Positions 46,619 to 56,121 of a stretch of DNA of 64,000 bases are shown here, in pieces (the stretch's first letter is position 1; each line of letters begins with the position of its first letter). The notes under the pieces were generated by a model, which did no database searches, was not told where the DNA came from, and was given only the letters and a program-made list of their open reading frames with translations. The stretch lies in NCBI GenBank assembly GCA_023392635.1, contig JAEVYS010000071.1, positions 1 through 64,000 of the forward strand. The letters run 5' to 3'. The position numbers were made by a program, and so were the translations under genes. Source of the DNA: Actinomycetes bacterium. GTDB lineage: Bacteria; Actinomycetota; Actinomycetes; Propionibacteriales; Propionibacteriaceae.

Positions 46619-48069
46619 TCCGCTGGCTCCGTTCCGTCCTCTCGGTCAGCAACCGGCCGCTGCACGACCGGCTGGCTGCCCTGGTGTCGGCCGCGGTGGC
46701 CGGCGCCGTCGCGATCACCGGCATCGCGGCGTACATCATCACCACCCTGGCGGTCTACAACCAGCTCGACGGTGAACTGTTCGACATCGCCGCGGTGACG
46801 GCGACCTGGATCCGTGGCGACGCCGAGTCGATGGGCGGGCTGAACAGCGACGCGTTGGCCACCGCCAACGTGACGATGATGCTCGTCCGCTCCGACAACG
46901 TGGAGATCTCGCCGCCAGGGGCGTCCACGGTCCTCGAGCCGAGCGCCGCCGAGCGCGCGATCGCCCGCACCCAGGTCGGCTCCTCCGCCCGCACCGGCGT
47001 GGACGCGAAGGGGACGCCCTACCGGATCGTCGCGGTGCCGCTGACCGACGACAAGTTCCACTACGCGCTGATGCTGGGCCGTCCGCTCGGGCCGACCGAC
47101 CAGATCCTGCGCATCCTGGCGTTCTCGCTGTTGACGTTCGGCCTGCTGGCCGTGCTGGTCGCCGGGGCGATCGGCTGGGTCATCGCCCGTTCCGGGCTGC
47201 AGCCGATCCAGCGGCTTACGGAGGCGGTCATCCGGGTCACCGAGACCGATCAGCTGGAGCCGATCGAGCTCGGCGGCATGGACGAACTCACTGACCTGAC
47301 CCAGTCGTTCAACACGATGATGGGGACGCTGGCGTCCTCGCGCGACCGGCAACGACGGCTGATCGCGGACGCCGGCCACGAGCTGCGCACGCCGCTGACC
47401 TCGCTGCGCACGAACGTGGAGTTGCTGATCGCGGACGAGCGGCAGGGCATGCTGCCGCCGGGGGCGCGCGGCGAGATCCTGCGGGACATCGCCGCCCAGC
47501 TCGGCGAGTTCACCCAGCTGATCGGTGACCTGGTGCACCTGTCGCGGGAGGACAAGGTGGAGGCGCACCCCGAGCCGATCGACCTGCGCGACGTGGTGAA
47601 CAGCTCGGTCACGCGTGCCAAGCGCCGTGGCCCGGGGCTGCTGTTCGACGTGGAGCTCGACCCGCTGTTCCTGGTGGGCGAGCCCGACAGCCTGGAACGG
47701 GCGATCACCAACCTGCTCGACAACGCGGTGAAGTTCTCCCCGCCCGGCGGCGTGGTCACCGTCCGGCTGACGGGCGACCGGCTGCGTATCAGCGACCAGG
47801 GCCCCGGCATCGCCGAGGCCGACCTCCCCCACGTGTTCGACCGGTTCTACCGCTCCGACAAGGCCAGGAACACCCCCGGCTCCGGCCTGGGGCTGTCGAT
47901 CGTGGCGCAGACGATCAAGGCCCACGGTGGCTGGGTGAAGGCCGGACGGTCCGAGTCCGGCGGTGCGGAGTTCACGATCCGCCTGCCCGGTTCCAGCGTC
48001 CCTCCGGAGGAACAGGTGGAGATCACCGACGGCGAGGGCACCGTCCTGCTGCCCCGCATCTCCGGCTAG
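46615..48069 (+). CDS. MprB-type sensor histidine kinase
   Basis: 484 residues. Two transmembrane helices flank an extracytoplasmic domain (~residues 50-155), then HAMP, the H-box LIADAGHELRTPLTSLRTNV, N-box NLLDNAVKFSPPGG, G1 ISDQGPGIAEADLPHVFDRF and G2 GSGLGLSIVAQTIKAHGGWV. In Mycobacterium the MprAB pair senses envelope stress; the same role is probable. Confidence 0.9.
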
Positions 48070-48097
48070 CTTCGCGATCCCCGCTGACAAGGAAAGG

Positions 48098-48135
48098 GGC
48101 GGTGGCGACCGGGAGGGGTTTCGGTCGCCACCGCC
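48098..48135. terminator. Terminator-like hairpin after mprB-like gene
   Basis: 14-bp perfect stem GGCGGTGGCGACCG / CGGTCGCCACCGCC with a 10-nt loop, between convergent genes; followed by GGTTTC on the plus strand. Confidence 0.75.
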
Positions 48136-48212
48136 GGTTTCATAACCAGGTCACCTGAGGGGGAGTCAGGCTCCGGTGGCGAGAGCATCTTCGCAGGTGC
48201 GAGACCCTCGTC

Positions 48213-48848
48213 TCAGTAGCCACGCGAAGTGTCGGCGGCAACTTCGTTCCCGCCCAGGCCGGCGACGAACTCATCCGTGCTCGTGGGTTTGGAGAACATG
48301 GGGTAGTCGTACGCGATCGCGTTCTCGTGCTCGGGCAGCGACGTCGCCCCGACCGCGTCGGTGAGGGTCACCACCTCGAATCCCTTCTCGTACGCCGAGC
48401 GCATCGTCGACTCCACACAGCAGTTGGTGAGGAACCCGGCCAGGACCACCGTCTTGATGCCCTTGCTGCGCAGGATGAAGTCCAGGTTGGTGGAGCCGAA
48501 CGCGTCCAGCCCCCGCTTCCCCTCGAGCACGATGTCACCCTCCGCCGGCGCCATCCGGTCGTCGATCGCGCACCCCCAGGTGCCCTTCACGAAGGACGTG
48601 CTGTCGACGACGCCCTTCAGGATTCCGTACGGGTGGGACGTGATCTCGAAGTACCCCGGCTGGAACGAGATCGGGCTGTGGATCACGGTCGCCCCCGCGG
48701 CGTGCGCGGCCTCCATCGCCCGACGGGCGTTGTCGAGGGTGCCGGTCGCCTCCATGACCTCCGACACCGCTCCATGGAGCGTCCCGCCCTCACTGGTGAA
48801 GTCGTTCTGGAACTCGATCAGGACAAGCGCGGTGGTTTTCGGATCCAT
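48213..48848 (-). CDS. Isochorismatase-family cysteine hydrolase
   Basis: 211 residues. ALVLIEFQNDFTSEGG (the first catalytic position is Glu in 'IEFQNDF' where Asp is usual), Lys in VLEGKRGLDAF, nucleophile Cys in VVLAGFLTNCCVESTMRSAY. Related enzymes hydrolyse amides or N-carbamoyl groups. The Asp-to-Glu change could alter activity. SD GAAAGGAGC precedes the ATG. It is upstream of nothing else on its strand; substrate unknown. Confidence 0.85.
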   Translation of the reverse strand: MDPKTTALVLIEFQNDFTSEGGTLHGAVSEVMEATGTLDNARRAMEAAHAAGATVIHSPISFQPGYFEITSHPYGILKGVVDSTSFVKGTWGCAIDDRMAPAEGDIVLEGKRGLDAFGSTNLDFILRSKGIKTVVLAGFLTNCCVESTMRSAYEKGFEVVTLTDAVGATSLPEHENAIAYDYPMFSKPTSTDEFVAGLGGNEVAADTSRGY

Positions 48849-48939
48849 CGCTGCTCCTTTCTCATATCGCTGGCCCGGGTCGGGTGCCCGGGCAGGTTCA
48901 GCGCCACGTCCAGGTGTTGCGTCACTGCGTGAGGGTGGG

Positions 48940-51774
48940 TCAGTCCTTCGTCACCAATCCTGCCTGCTCGGCGAGCAATTCGAGCACGTGCCGGTAATTG
49001 CGCCCGGTGGCCCGGGTGAGTCCGAGCTCACACGTGCGGTTGCAGCTGGCGTGTGCGTCCGCGTCCAGGCGCTCCGCCTCGGCCGCCTCCCGACGGGTGG
49101 CGGAAGCGGTCAGCTCCGGGTGGAGCATCCCGCGGTCCCCGGCGAAGGCGCAGCAGCCCCAGTCCTGGGGAACGTTGACCACCTCGGCTACCGCCTTCGA
49201 CACCGTGACGAGGTCGGGGTTGAGGCCCATCTGGGTCGAGGAGCACGTCGGGTGGATGGTGAGCGACTCCAGCTTCTGGTAGTCCCCGAGCACCGGCAGG
49301 ACCCGCTCGGCGACGAACGCGACCGCGTCGACGATCCGGACCTCCAGGTCGGGCTCGGTCTCCAGCATGTGCCGGAAACCCTCGGTGCAGCTGGATGCGT
49401 CGCAGACCACCGTGAGCCGCCCGTTGTCGGACGCCTCCCGGATGATCGGCAGCACCCTGGCGCGCATCTCGGCATAGCCATCCGGGATGCCCTTGCTCGA
49501 CCAGGGCGTGCCGCAACACATGGATTCGATCCTCGGCGGCACCAGCAGTGTGAGCCCCGCCCTGGCGCACAGCGCCTCGAAGCTCAACTGCACACCGGGA
49601 CCTTCGGCGGGTCCGAACATCACGTTCACGCAGGCGGGGAGGTAGACCGCGTCGGGCGCCTTCGCGGGCACCGGACGTGCCCGGGAGGGGCCGCCTCCCG
49701 GCAGCTCCGTCGACCACAGGGGGACATTGTCCGTGCCGAGCACCGCGCGACCGACCTTGTTGACCCCGACCAGCGCGGACTCGAGCGGGCCGGGGAGCCG
49801 GTCGGTGATGCCCATCACGGTGGAGAAGGTCGCGGTCGTGCCCTTCCAGTGCTTCGCCAGCGTGGTCCAGACCGCCTTGGTGGCCGCGGGGGTGGTCTTC
49901 TCCCTGCGGAGCTTCTTCACCAACAGACCGGTGTTGATCAGGACCGGGCAGGCCGTGCCGCACATCCCGTCGACCGCGCACGTGTGCACGCCGGCGTACT
50001 CGTAGTCGTCCTCGAGCGTGCGCACCAGTGCCGTGTTGCCGCCCAGTTCGGCGTTGGCGATCTCGCGGCGCAGGGCGATCCGCTGCCGCGGGGTGAGGGT
50101 GAGGTCGCGGGACGGGCAGACCGGCTCGCAGTACCCGCACTCGACGCAGCGGTCGACCTCGGCCTCGACGGTCGGGGGCAACTTGATGTGCTTGAGGTGC
50201 AGCTCGGGATCGTCGGTGATGATCGTGCCGGCGTTGAGCAGGCCGGTCGGGTCGAACAGGTGCTTGATCTCCACCATCACGTCGTACAGCTCGTCGCCGT
50301 ACTGCCTGCGGACGTAGGGGGACATGACCCTTCCGGTGCCGTGCTCTGCCTTCAGGGAACCGTCGTTGGCGAGGACGAGGCTGACCATGTCCTCGGTGAA
50401 GCCGATGTAGCGACCCATCTGCTCGTCGTTCTCGAACCGGTCGGTCAGCATGAAGTGGATGTTGCCGTCCTTGGCGTGCCCGAAGATGACCGAGTCGGCG
50501 TACGCGTAGGTGTCGAACAGCACGGCCAGCTCTGCGCAGGTGTCGGCGAGCTTCGCCACCGGCACCACCACATCCTCCAGCAGCGCCGTCGTGCCCGACT
50601 TCCGGGCACCTGCCACCGAGGTGTACAGGCCCTTGCGAAGCTTCCACAGCTTGCCGCGGATCGCCTCGTCGCTGGTCAGCTCGACGGGCCCCACGCCCAG
50701 GTCGGCCAGCGTCGGCTGAGCCTCGTCGACCAGGTGGGCCAGCTCTTCTGCCGAGGTGGCCTGGTACTCCAGGAGCAGTGCCGCCTGGGTGCGCACCTGG
50801 AGCTGCTTGATCATGGCCGGAGTGTCGGGGAACGCCTGGCCCACGCGCAGGGACGTCGCGTCCATCAACTCCAGCGTGGCCGCGCCGGTCGCGACGAGGC
50901 CAGGCAGGGCGCGGTTCGCCGCGTACAGGTCGTCGAACACCAGCAGCGCGGACGAGGTGTGAGTGCGCAGCGGGATGGTGCGGAACGTGGCGGACGCGAC
51001 GAAGCCCAGCGTCCCCTCGCTGCCCACGATCAGGTGGGTGAGCATCTCCGGAACGGTCGCGTAGTCGACGAGGGCGTTGATGCCGTAGCCCATCGTGTTC
51101 TTCATCGAGAACTGCTGGGCGATCTTCGCCACCGAGGACGGGTTGGACAAGACGCGCTCGCGGAGCTTCAGCAGGCCCTCGTAGAGGGCCGGCTCCAGCG
51201 CCCGCAGCTTCGCGTCGGCGTCGGCCGCACCCGTGTCGACGACCGTGCCGGAGGGCAGCACGACCACGACCGATTCCAGCGTCCGGTAGCTGTTCTCCAC
51301 CGTCCCACAGGCCATGCCGGAGGAGTTGTTGGCCACGACGCCGCCGATGGTGCAGGCGGCCTCGCTGGCCGGGTCCGGCCCGAACTTGCGCCCGTAGCGG
51401 GCCAGTCGGGCGTTGAGCTGCTTGACGGTCACGCCGGGCTGGACGCGGACGCGGTCGCCGCCGTCGAGGACCTCGACACCGGTGAAGTTGCGCCGCACGT
51501 CCGCCAGCACCGCGTCGGTGCCGGCCTGGCCCGACAGGCTCGTCCCGCCGGAGCGGAAGGTGAGCCCGATCCCTGCCGCTGCGGTCGCCCGGAGGAGCCG
51601 GGCGACCTCGTCGGCGTCGCGGGGGGAGACGACGGCGGACGGCAGCAGCAGGAAGTGCGAGGCGTCGTGGGAGAGCGCCCGCCGGTCGAGCTCCCGCATC
51701 CGCACCTGGGCCGGGTCCGCGACGCAGCCGGTGAGCAGCGCGGCGAGCTCGTGCTCGGCGAGCGCGGTACTCAC
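48940..51774 (-). CDS. FAD- and Fe-S-binding D-lactate dehydrogenase-like oxidoreductase
   Basis: 944 residues from GTG (overlaps the permease stop, GTGA). FAD-binding domain TFRSGGTSLSGQAGTDAVLA, CTIGGVVANNSSGMACGTVE; FAD-oxidase C-terminal HAKDGNIHFMLTDRF; two 4Fe-4S motifs CVECGYCEPVCPSRD and CAVDGMCGTACPV; CCG-type domain SMCCGTPWSSKGIPDGYAEM and DWGCCAFAGDRG. This is the single-chain D-lactate:quinone oxidoreductase type (Dld-II/GlpC-like). With the permease it forms a lactate uptake and oxidation operon. Confidence 0.88.
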   Translation of the reverse strand: MSTALAEHELAALLTGCVADPAQVRMRELDRRALSHDASHFLLLPSAVVSPRDADEVARLLRATAAAGIGLTFRSGGTSLSGQAGTDAVLADVRRNFTGVEVLDGGDRVRVQPGVTVKQLNARLARYGRKFGPDPASEAACTIGGVVANNSSGMACGTVENSYRTLESVVVVLPSGTVVDTGAADADAKLRALEPALYEGLLKLRERVLSNPSSVAKIAQQFSMKNTMGYGINALVDYATVPEMLTHLIVGSEGTLGFVASATFRTIPLRTHTSSALLVFDDLYAANRALPGLVATGAATLELMDATSLRVGQAFPDTPAMIKQLQVRTQAALLLEYQATSAEELAHLVDEAQPTLADLGVGPVELTSDEAIRGKLWKLRKGLYTSVAGARKSGTTALLEDVVVPVAKLADTCAELAVLFDTYAYADSVIFGHAKDGNIHFMLTDRFENDEQMGRYIGFTEDMVSLVLANDGSLKAEHGTGRVMSPYVRRQYGDELYDVMVEIKHLFDPTGLLNAGTIITDDPELHLKHIKLPPTVEAEVDRCVECGYCEPVCPSRDLTLTPRQRIALRREIANAELGGNTALVRTLEDDYEYAGVHTCAVDGMCGTACPVLINTGLLVKKLRREKTTPAATKAVWTTLAKHWKGTTATFSTVMGITDRLPGPLESALVGVNKVGRAVLGTDNVPLWSTELPGGGPSRARPVPAKAPDAVYLPACVNVMFGPAEGPGVQLSFEALCARAGLTLLVPPRIESMCCGTPWSSKGIPDGYAEMRARVLPIIREASDNGRLTVVCDASSCTEGFRHMLETEPDLEVRIVDAVAFVAERVLPVLGDYQKLESLTIHPTCSSTQMGLNPDLVTVSKAVAEVVNVPQDWGCCAFAGDRGMLHPELTASATRREAAEAERLDADAHASCNRTCELGLTRATGRNYRHVLELLAEQAGLVTKD

Positions 51775-53492
51775 GGGACCGGCACCGGGGTCGCGACCGG
51801 GACCATCCACGCGAGTGGCCCTGCCTGGAGGACGACGATGATCGTGAAGTACGCCAGCAGTCCGAGGCTCCACAGCACGACCTTACGGAAGATGTCGCCC
51901 TCCTTGTGGAACATGCCCACCGCGGCAGCGGCGACGGCCAGGTTCTGTGGCGAGATCATCTTGCCCATGACACCGCCGGAGGAGTTGGCCGCGGCCATCA
52001 GGACCGGGTTGATGCCTGCCTTCTCGGCAGCGGTGACCTGCAGCAGGCCGAACAGCGCGTTGGCCGAGGTGTCCGAGCCGGTGATGGCCACGCCGATCCA
52101 TCCGATCAGCGGTGAGACGACCGCGAAGGCGCCGACGAGACCGGCGGCGAGCGCATTGCCGAGGACCGCGGTCTGGCCGGAGAGGTTCATCACGTAGGCC
52201 AGGGCGAGCACGCTCAGCACGGTGACGATGGTGAACTTCAGCTGCTTGATCGTCGTCACGTAGGCCTGCACCGCGTCCGAGGCCTTCACCTTGTAGACGA
52301 AGCAGGTGATGATGCCCGAGAGCAGCAGCAGGGTGCCGGTGGCCCGCAGGTGGTCGAGGGTGAAGATCGTCGAGACCGGCTTGCCCCCTGAGTTCAGGAT
52401 CGTGGACGCGAGCTTTCCGTCCGCGCCGACCGCGTTGAGGCCGGGCCAGGGGAACTTCACCTGCCCGATCCCGAGCAGCCACGTCTTGACCGCCGGGATC
52501 TGGCTGATCGAGAAGACCACGATGATGATCGCGTAGGGCGCGATGGCGCCCCAGATGCGGCGGCCACCGGTGGCGGTGATCTCGGAGTAGTGGGCCAGGC
52601 GCCCGGACTTGAGGGCTGCGGCCTCCTCCTCGGGGATGCTGGCGTGATCGAGCGGCAGCGGGTTGGAGGGCTTCCAGAACCGGAGCATCACGAGCACGAC
52701 CGCGATGGTCACGAGGGACGCGACCACGTCGGTGATCTCGACGGTGATGTAGTTCGAGGTGACGAACTGGGCCAGCCCGAAGACGACACCAGCGGTGAGG
52801 GCGACGGGCCAGGTCTGGCGGACGCCGCGCCAGCCGTCCACGAGCAGCACGAGCACGAGCGGAACGATGGCCGCAACGAACGGGGTCTGGCGTCCGGCCA
52901 TCTGGGACAGCACGTGGGTGGTGAGCTCGGGGTGGGTGGACGCGACCGCGCCGGACAGCGCGATGATCGGCGCACCCATGGCGCCGAAGGCGACCGGAGC
53001 GGTGTTGGCGAGCAGCGAGACGATGGCCGACTTGATCGGCTTCATGCCGGCCGCCATCAGCATCGCGGCGGAGATCGCCACCGGGGCGCCGAAGCCGGCC
53101 AGGGCCTCCATCAGCGCACCGAAGCAGAACGCGATGAGGATGGCCAGGATGCGCTGGTCGTCCGAGATCGAGCGGATCAACTGGCCGAGGCTCTCGAACC
53201 AGCCGGTGATCACCGACAACTGGTAGACCCAGATCGCGTTGACCAGGATCCACATGATCGGGAAGGCACCGTAGAACGCACCCTCGGCCGTGGCGCTGAA
53301 CGCCATCGCGGCGGGCATGCCCCAGCCGACGATGGCCACCAGGATCGAGGCCGCGAGGCCGACGAGCGCAGCGAGCCACGCCTTGACCTTGAAGACTCCG
53401 AGAAGGAGGAACAGAAGAATCAGGGGCAGGGCGGCGAGCAGCGCTGACAGGGCCAGGCTTCCTGCGATCGGGGCGAGCGGTTGGGTGAACAC
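51771..53492 (-). CDS. lctP: L-lactate permease family transporter
   Basis: 573 residues with about 13 hydrophobic helices. FCFGALMEALAGFGAPVAIS, LANTAPVAFGAMGAPIIALS and SSGGVMGKMISPQNLAVAAA are hallmark stretches of the LctP/GlcA lactate/glycolate permeases. It is the first gene of the operon and overlaps the oxidoreductase gene by 4 nt. Divergent from the GntR gene. Confidence 0.9.
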   Translation of the reverse strand: MFTQPLAPIAGSLALSALLAALPLILLFLLLGVFKVKAWLAALVGLAASILVAIVGWGMPAAMAFSATAEGAFYGAFPIMWILVNAIWVYQLSVITGWFESLGQLIRSISDDQRILAILIAFCFGALMEALAGFGAPVAISAAMLMAAGMKPIKSAIVSLLANTAPVAFGAMGAPIIALSGAVASTHPELTTHVLSQMAGRQTPFVAAIVPLVLVLLVDGWRGVRQTWPVALTAGVVFGLAQFVTSNYITVEITDVVASLVTIAVVLVMLRFWKPSNPLPLDHASIPEEEAAALKSGRLAHYSEITATGGRRIWGAIAPYAIIIVVFSISQIPAVKTWLLGIGQVKFPWPGLNAVGADGKLASTILNSGGKPVSTIFTLDHLRATGTLLLLSGIITCFVYKVKASDAVQAYVTTIKQLKFTIVTVLSVLALAYVMNLSGQTAVLGNALAAGLVGAFAVVSPLIGWIGVAITGSDTSANALFGLLQVTAAEKAGINPVLMAAANSSGGVMGKMISPQNLAVAAAAVGMFHKEGDIFRKVVLWSLGLLAYFTIIVVLQAGPLAWMVPVATPVPVP

Positions 53493-53530
53493 CGATGGAT
53501 CTCCTCACTGAGATTGACCGTCGGGTAAGA

Positions 53531-53598
53531 TTGTCCGACAAGTGAACTTGTTACGCAAGCAGTTCTCACAGACTTGTTCGATACGATTTGTCCGAGAA
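53531..53598. promoter_or_regulatory. Probable GntR/LldR operators between lctP and the regulator gene
   Basis: TTGTCCGACAA at 53531-53541 is a palindrome that fits the TNGTNNNACNA pattern reported for LldR of Corynebacterium glutamicum. TTGTCCGAGAA at 53588-53598 is a one-mismatch second site. Both lie in the divergent promoter region, so the regulator probably controls lctP and itself. Confidence 0.55.
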
Positions 53599-53618
53599 CT
53601 GGAGAGCAGGGGTGACTG

Positions 53619-54317
53619 GTGGTCCGCAATCTCATGGTGACGTCGGTCATCGATGCCGTGGTCGAGGACCTGAAGGAACAAGTGCTCTCCCGGGACCTCG
53701 GTCCCGGCTCCCCCCTCACCGAGGCAGAGGTCGCTGCGCGCTATGACGTGGCGCGGGCCACCGCGAAGGCCGCCATCGAGCGCCTTGTGGCCGAGAAGGT
53801 GCTCGTGCGCAAGAACCACAAGACCGCGCGGGTGGTGAAGCTCGGCCCGGCCGACGTCCGTGACATCTACCGCACCCGCGCCTACCTGGAGTCCGAGGTC
53901 CTGCGCCGGCTGGCCGAGCGCCGGTCGGTGCCCATCGACGCACGGGTGGCCAACGCGGAGATCGACGCGCTGTGGCAGCAGGGCACCTGGGACATCGTGG
54001 ATCCCGACATGCGCTTCCACACCGCCCTCATCGACTCCCTGGGCAGTGCCCGGACGAGCTCGGTGTATGGCTCGCTGGCGTTCGAGGTGAAGCTCTGCAT
54101 GGCCCAGCTGCAGGGCAGCCAACGCCTGAGCCCGCTGGTGATCGTGGCGGAGCACGCCCGCATCATGGACTTCATCGAGGCCGGGGACGCCGAGAACGCT
54201 GCGGCCATGCTCGACGAGCACCTCGCTCGTGCCCGAGAACTGCTGGCCGGCGCCCTGGGCGGAGTGGCCGGGCCGGAGGCACTGCTGCCGTCCTCGGCGC
54301 TCCAGCCATCCGCTTGA
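53619..54317 (+). CDS. GntR (FadR/LldR-like) transcriptional regulator
   Basis: 232 residues from GTG. Winged helix: GPGSPLTEAEVAARYDVARA, TAKAAIERLVAEKVLVRKNH; FCD ligand domain with Asp and two His (VDPDMRFHTALIDSL, AEHARIMDFIEAGDAENAAA, MLDEHLARARELL). The helix-turn-helix has Ala where Ser/Arg is common (VARATAKAAI). Divergent from the lactate permease; a lactate-responsive repressor is likely. Confidence 0.85.
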   Translation: MVRNLMVTSVIDAVVEDLKEQVLSRDLGPGSPLTEAEVAARYDVARATAKAAIERLVAEKVLVRKNHKTARVVKLGPADVRDIYRTRAYLESEVLRRLAERRSVPIDARVANAEIDALWQQGTWDIVDPDMRFHTALIDSLGSARTSSVYGSLAFEVKLCMAQLQGSQRLSPLVIVAEHARIMDFIEAGDAENAAAMLDEHLARARELLAGALGGVAGPEALLPSSALQPSA

Positions 54318-55157
54318 TCAGGGGAACGGCCAGGGGTTCGACACGCACCCGCCCAGGTCGGCGGACTGGGCCATCGTGACAGGAGCCGGCTTGCCCTTCT
54401 TCGTGCAGTCGGCCGCCTTCTCGCCCAGCAGCCGTCCGACCCCGTGGTTGACGAGATAGCTCTGCCAGCCGCCACGGCTCTGGTAGGTCGGAGGGAGGCC
54501 GCGCCACCAGGAGGCGTCGATGACCACGTCACCGGCCTCGACGCAGGAACCGCCGCCGTCGATCCTGCAGATCTTGCCCGCCGTGCCGGGAGCCGCGACC
54601 GTGATGGTGAAGTCAGCCTTGCCGGGGTCAGGGACGAGTGCGAACCGCACGCTTCCGCTCCCGGCCCAGCTCCGCGGGTCGTTCAGCACCGCGGCCACCT
54701 GCCGGCCGACCTTGTCCGCATCGAGCTTCGCGGAGGTCTCCACCCGCACGCTGTAGCGGTGGACCGTGCCGGCCGAGCCGGCCGCCGGCACGCTCACGCC
54801 CGCCGTCTCGAACTTCCCCGATGACGTCACCCTCGGCCAGTCGGCGGAGGGCGCGGACGTCGGGGTACTGCTCGCGGTGGGGCTGGGCGAGCCGGATCCC
54901 GACGGTGTGGGCGTGGGCGTCGGGGTCGCCGTCGTCGGGGCGGGGAGCGGTGTCACGGAAGTGGTCGGCCGCCCCTGGCGGTGCACCGGGGCGGTCATCC
55001 CGTTCGCCCAGACGACGCCGGCCACCAGGAGGACGACTCCCACGACGATCGCCGCCCACGACAGTGCGCTCAGCCGGGTCGCGCCGAGGCGTCCGGCGAG
55101 CGCGGCGAGTCTCGCGCGGGCGGACGCCAGCGGGCTCGGTGGGGTGGGCTGCGTCAC
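54318..55157 (-). CDS. DUF3152 protein with degenerate zinc motif
   Basis: 279 residues: an N-terminal transmembrane helix, a Thr/Pro/Ser-rich linker and the DUF3152 domain (RYSVRVETSAKLDADKVGRQ; GGWQSYLVNHGVGRLLGEKA; MAQSADLGGCVSNPWPFP). The family normally shows an HEVGH zinc-protease-like motif; here it reads HGVGR, so Glu and the second His are lost and the domain is probably not catalytic. Secreted or surface-exposed. Confidence 0.8.
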   Translation of the reverse strand: MTQPTPPSPLASARARLAALAGRLGATRLSALSWAAIVVGVVLLVAGVVWANGMTAPVHRQGRPTTSVTPLPAPTTATPTPTPTPSGSGSPSPTASSTPTSAPSADWPRVTSSGKFETAGVSVPAAGSAGTVHRYSVRVETSAKLDADKVGRQVAAVLNDPRSWAGSGSVRFALVPDPGKADFTITVAAPGTAGKICRIDGGGSCVEAGDVVIDASWWRGLPPTYQSRGGWQSYLVNHGVGRLLGEKAADCTKKGKPAPVTMAQSADLGGCVSNPWPFP

Positions 55158-55292
55158 CGGTCCAGACTAACGGCGCTGCCCTGCGGTCCCGTCCCGACTC
55201 GTCGGGCGGGGTCGGGTCCGGCCCCCCGCGCGCCTGCGGACGGCAGCGCGGCGGAGTAGGGCACCTGCTCCCGGTTGTCCGCCGGACGCGGA

Positions 55293-55323
55293 AGCGCCGG
55301 CCGCCCGAAGGACGACCGGCGCT
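55293..55323 (-). terminator. Terminator after rplI
   Basis: AGCGCCGG / CCGGCGCT stem extended by further pairs to a GAA loop, 15 bp past the rplI stop on the minus strand. No T tract. Confidence 0.6.
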
Positions 55324-55337
55324 CTCGTTGACCTGGA

Positions 55338-55784
55338 TCAGGCGGCGACGACACCCACGTTGATGTGGGCGACCACACCGGAGGTCAGCTTGATGCCGAC
55401 CATGTGCGTGCCGACGGTCTTGATCGGCTTGGCGATCTCCACCGAGCGCTTGTCGATGGCCGGACCACCGGCCTTCTTCACCGCGAGGGCGACGTCGGCC
55501 GGGGTGACCGCGCCGAACAGCTTGCCGGACTCGCCGGAGCGCGCCGGCAGGACGACCGCGAGGGCCTCCAGCTGCTCGCGCACCTGCATGGCGTGCTCGG
55601 CGCCACGGATCTCGCGAGCGTCACGCGCCCGCTTGATGCCCTCGATCTGCTTCTCGGCGCCACGCGTCCAGCGGATGGCGAAGCTGCGGGGCAGGAGGTA
55701 GTTGCGGCCGTAGCCGTCCTTCACCTCGACGACGTCACCGGGCACGCCCAGGTGATCGACGGGGGCAGTAAGAATGAGCTTCAT
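55338..55784 (-). CDS. rplI: 50S ribosomal protein L9
   Basis: 148 residues. MKLILTAPVDHLGVPGDVVE and VKDGYGRNYLLPRSFAIRWT are the conserved L9 N-terminus binding 23S rRNA; then the long helix and C-terminal domain GKLFGAVTPADVALAVKKAG. Last gene of the rpsF-ssb-rpsR-rplI operon. Confidence 0.97.
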   Translation of the reverse strand: MKLILTAPVDHLGVPGDVVEVKDGYGRNYLLPRSFAIRWTRGAEKQIEGIKRARDAREIRGAEHAMQVREQLEALAVVLPARSGESGKLFGAVTPADVALAVKKAGGPAIDKRSVEIAKPIKTVGTHMVGIKLTSGVVAHINVGVVAA

Positions 55785-55801
55785 CTCTGTCTTCCCCCTG
55801 C

Positions 55802-56038
55802 TCAGCGAGCGGTCGAGGCGTAGGGCAGCAGAGCCAGTTCGCGCGCGTTCTTCACCGCGATGGCAACCTTGCGCTGCTCCTGCACCGAGAGTCCGGTCAC
55901 GCGACGAGCGCGGATCTTGCCCCGCTCGGAGATGAACTTCCGCAGCGTGGCGGTGTCCTTGTAGTCGATGGTGCCGATGCGAATGCTCTTCGCGGGGGCG
56001 ACCTTCTTCGATTTCAGCGGCTTGCGCTGTTGGGCCAT
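55802..56038 (-). CDS. rpsR: 30S ribosomal protein S18
   Basis: 78 residues, with DYKDTATLRKFISERGKIRA and RRVTGLSVQEQRKVAIAVKN, the S18 core. No zinc-binding CXXC cluster is present, so this is the zinc-independent form or the single standard copy. It lies 17 bp before rplI. Confidence 0.96.
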   Translation of the reverse strand: MAQQRKPLKSKKVAPAKSIRIGTIDYKDTATLRKFISERGKIRARRVTGLSVQEQRKVAIAVKNARELALLPYASTAR

Positions 56039-56121
56039 TGTGGTGCTCTCCTTTGAAAGCCCGGCTCAGGTGCCGGAATGACGTGAACGGATGCCGCCCC
56101 TGCAGGGAGCGGCCGGGTTGA

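Noticed and set aside
48361..52197. Very long plus-strand open frame (1278 codons)
   Set aside because: It is antisense to the D-lactate oxidoreductase and permease genes, which have clear motifs; the frame is open only because of high GC at third positions.
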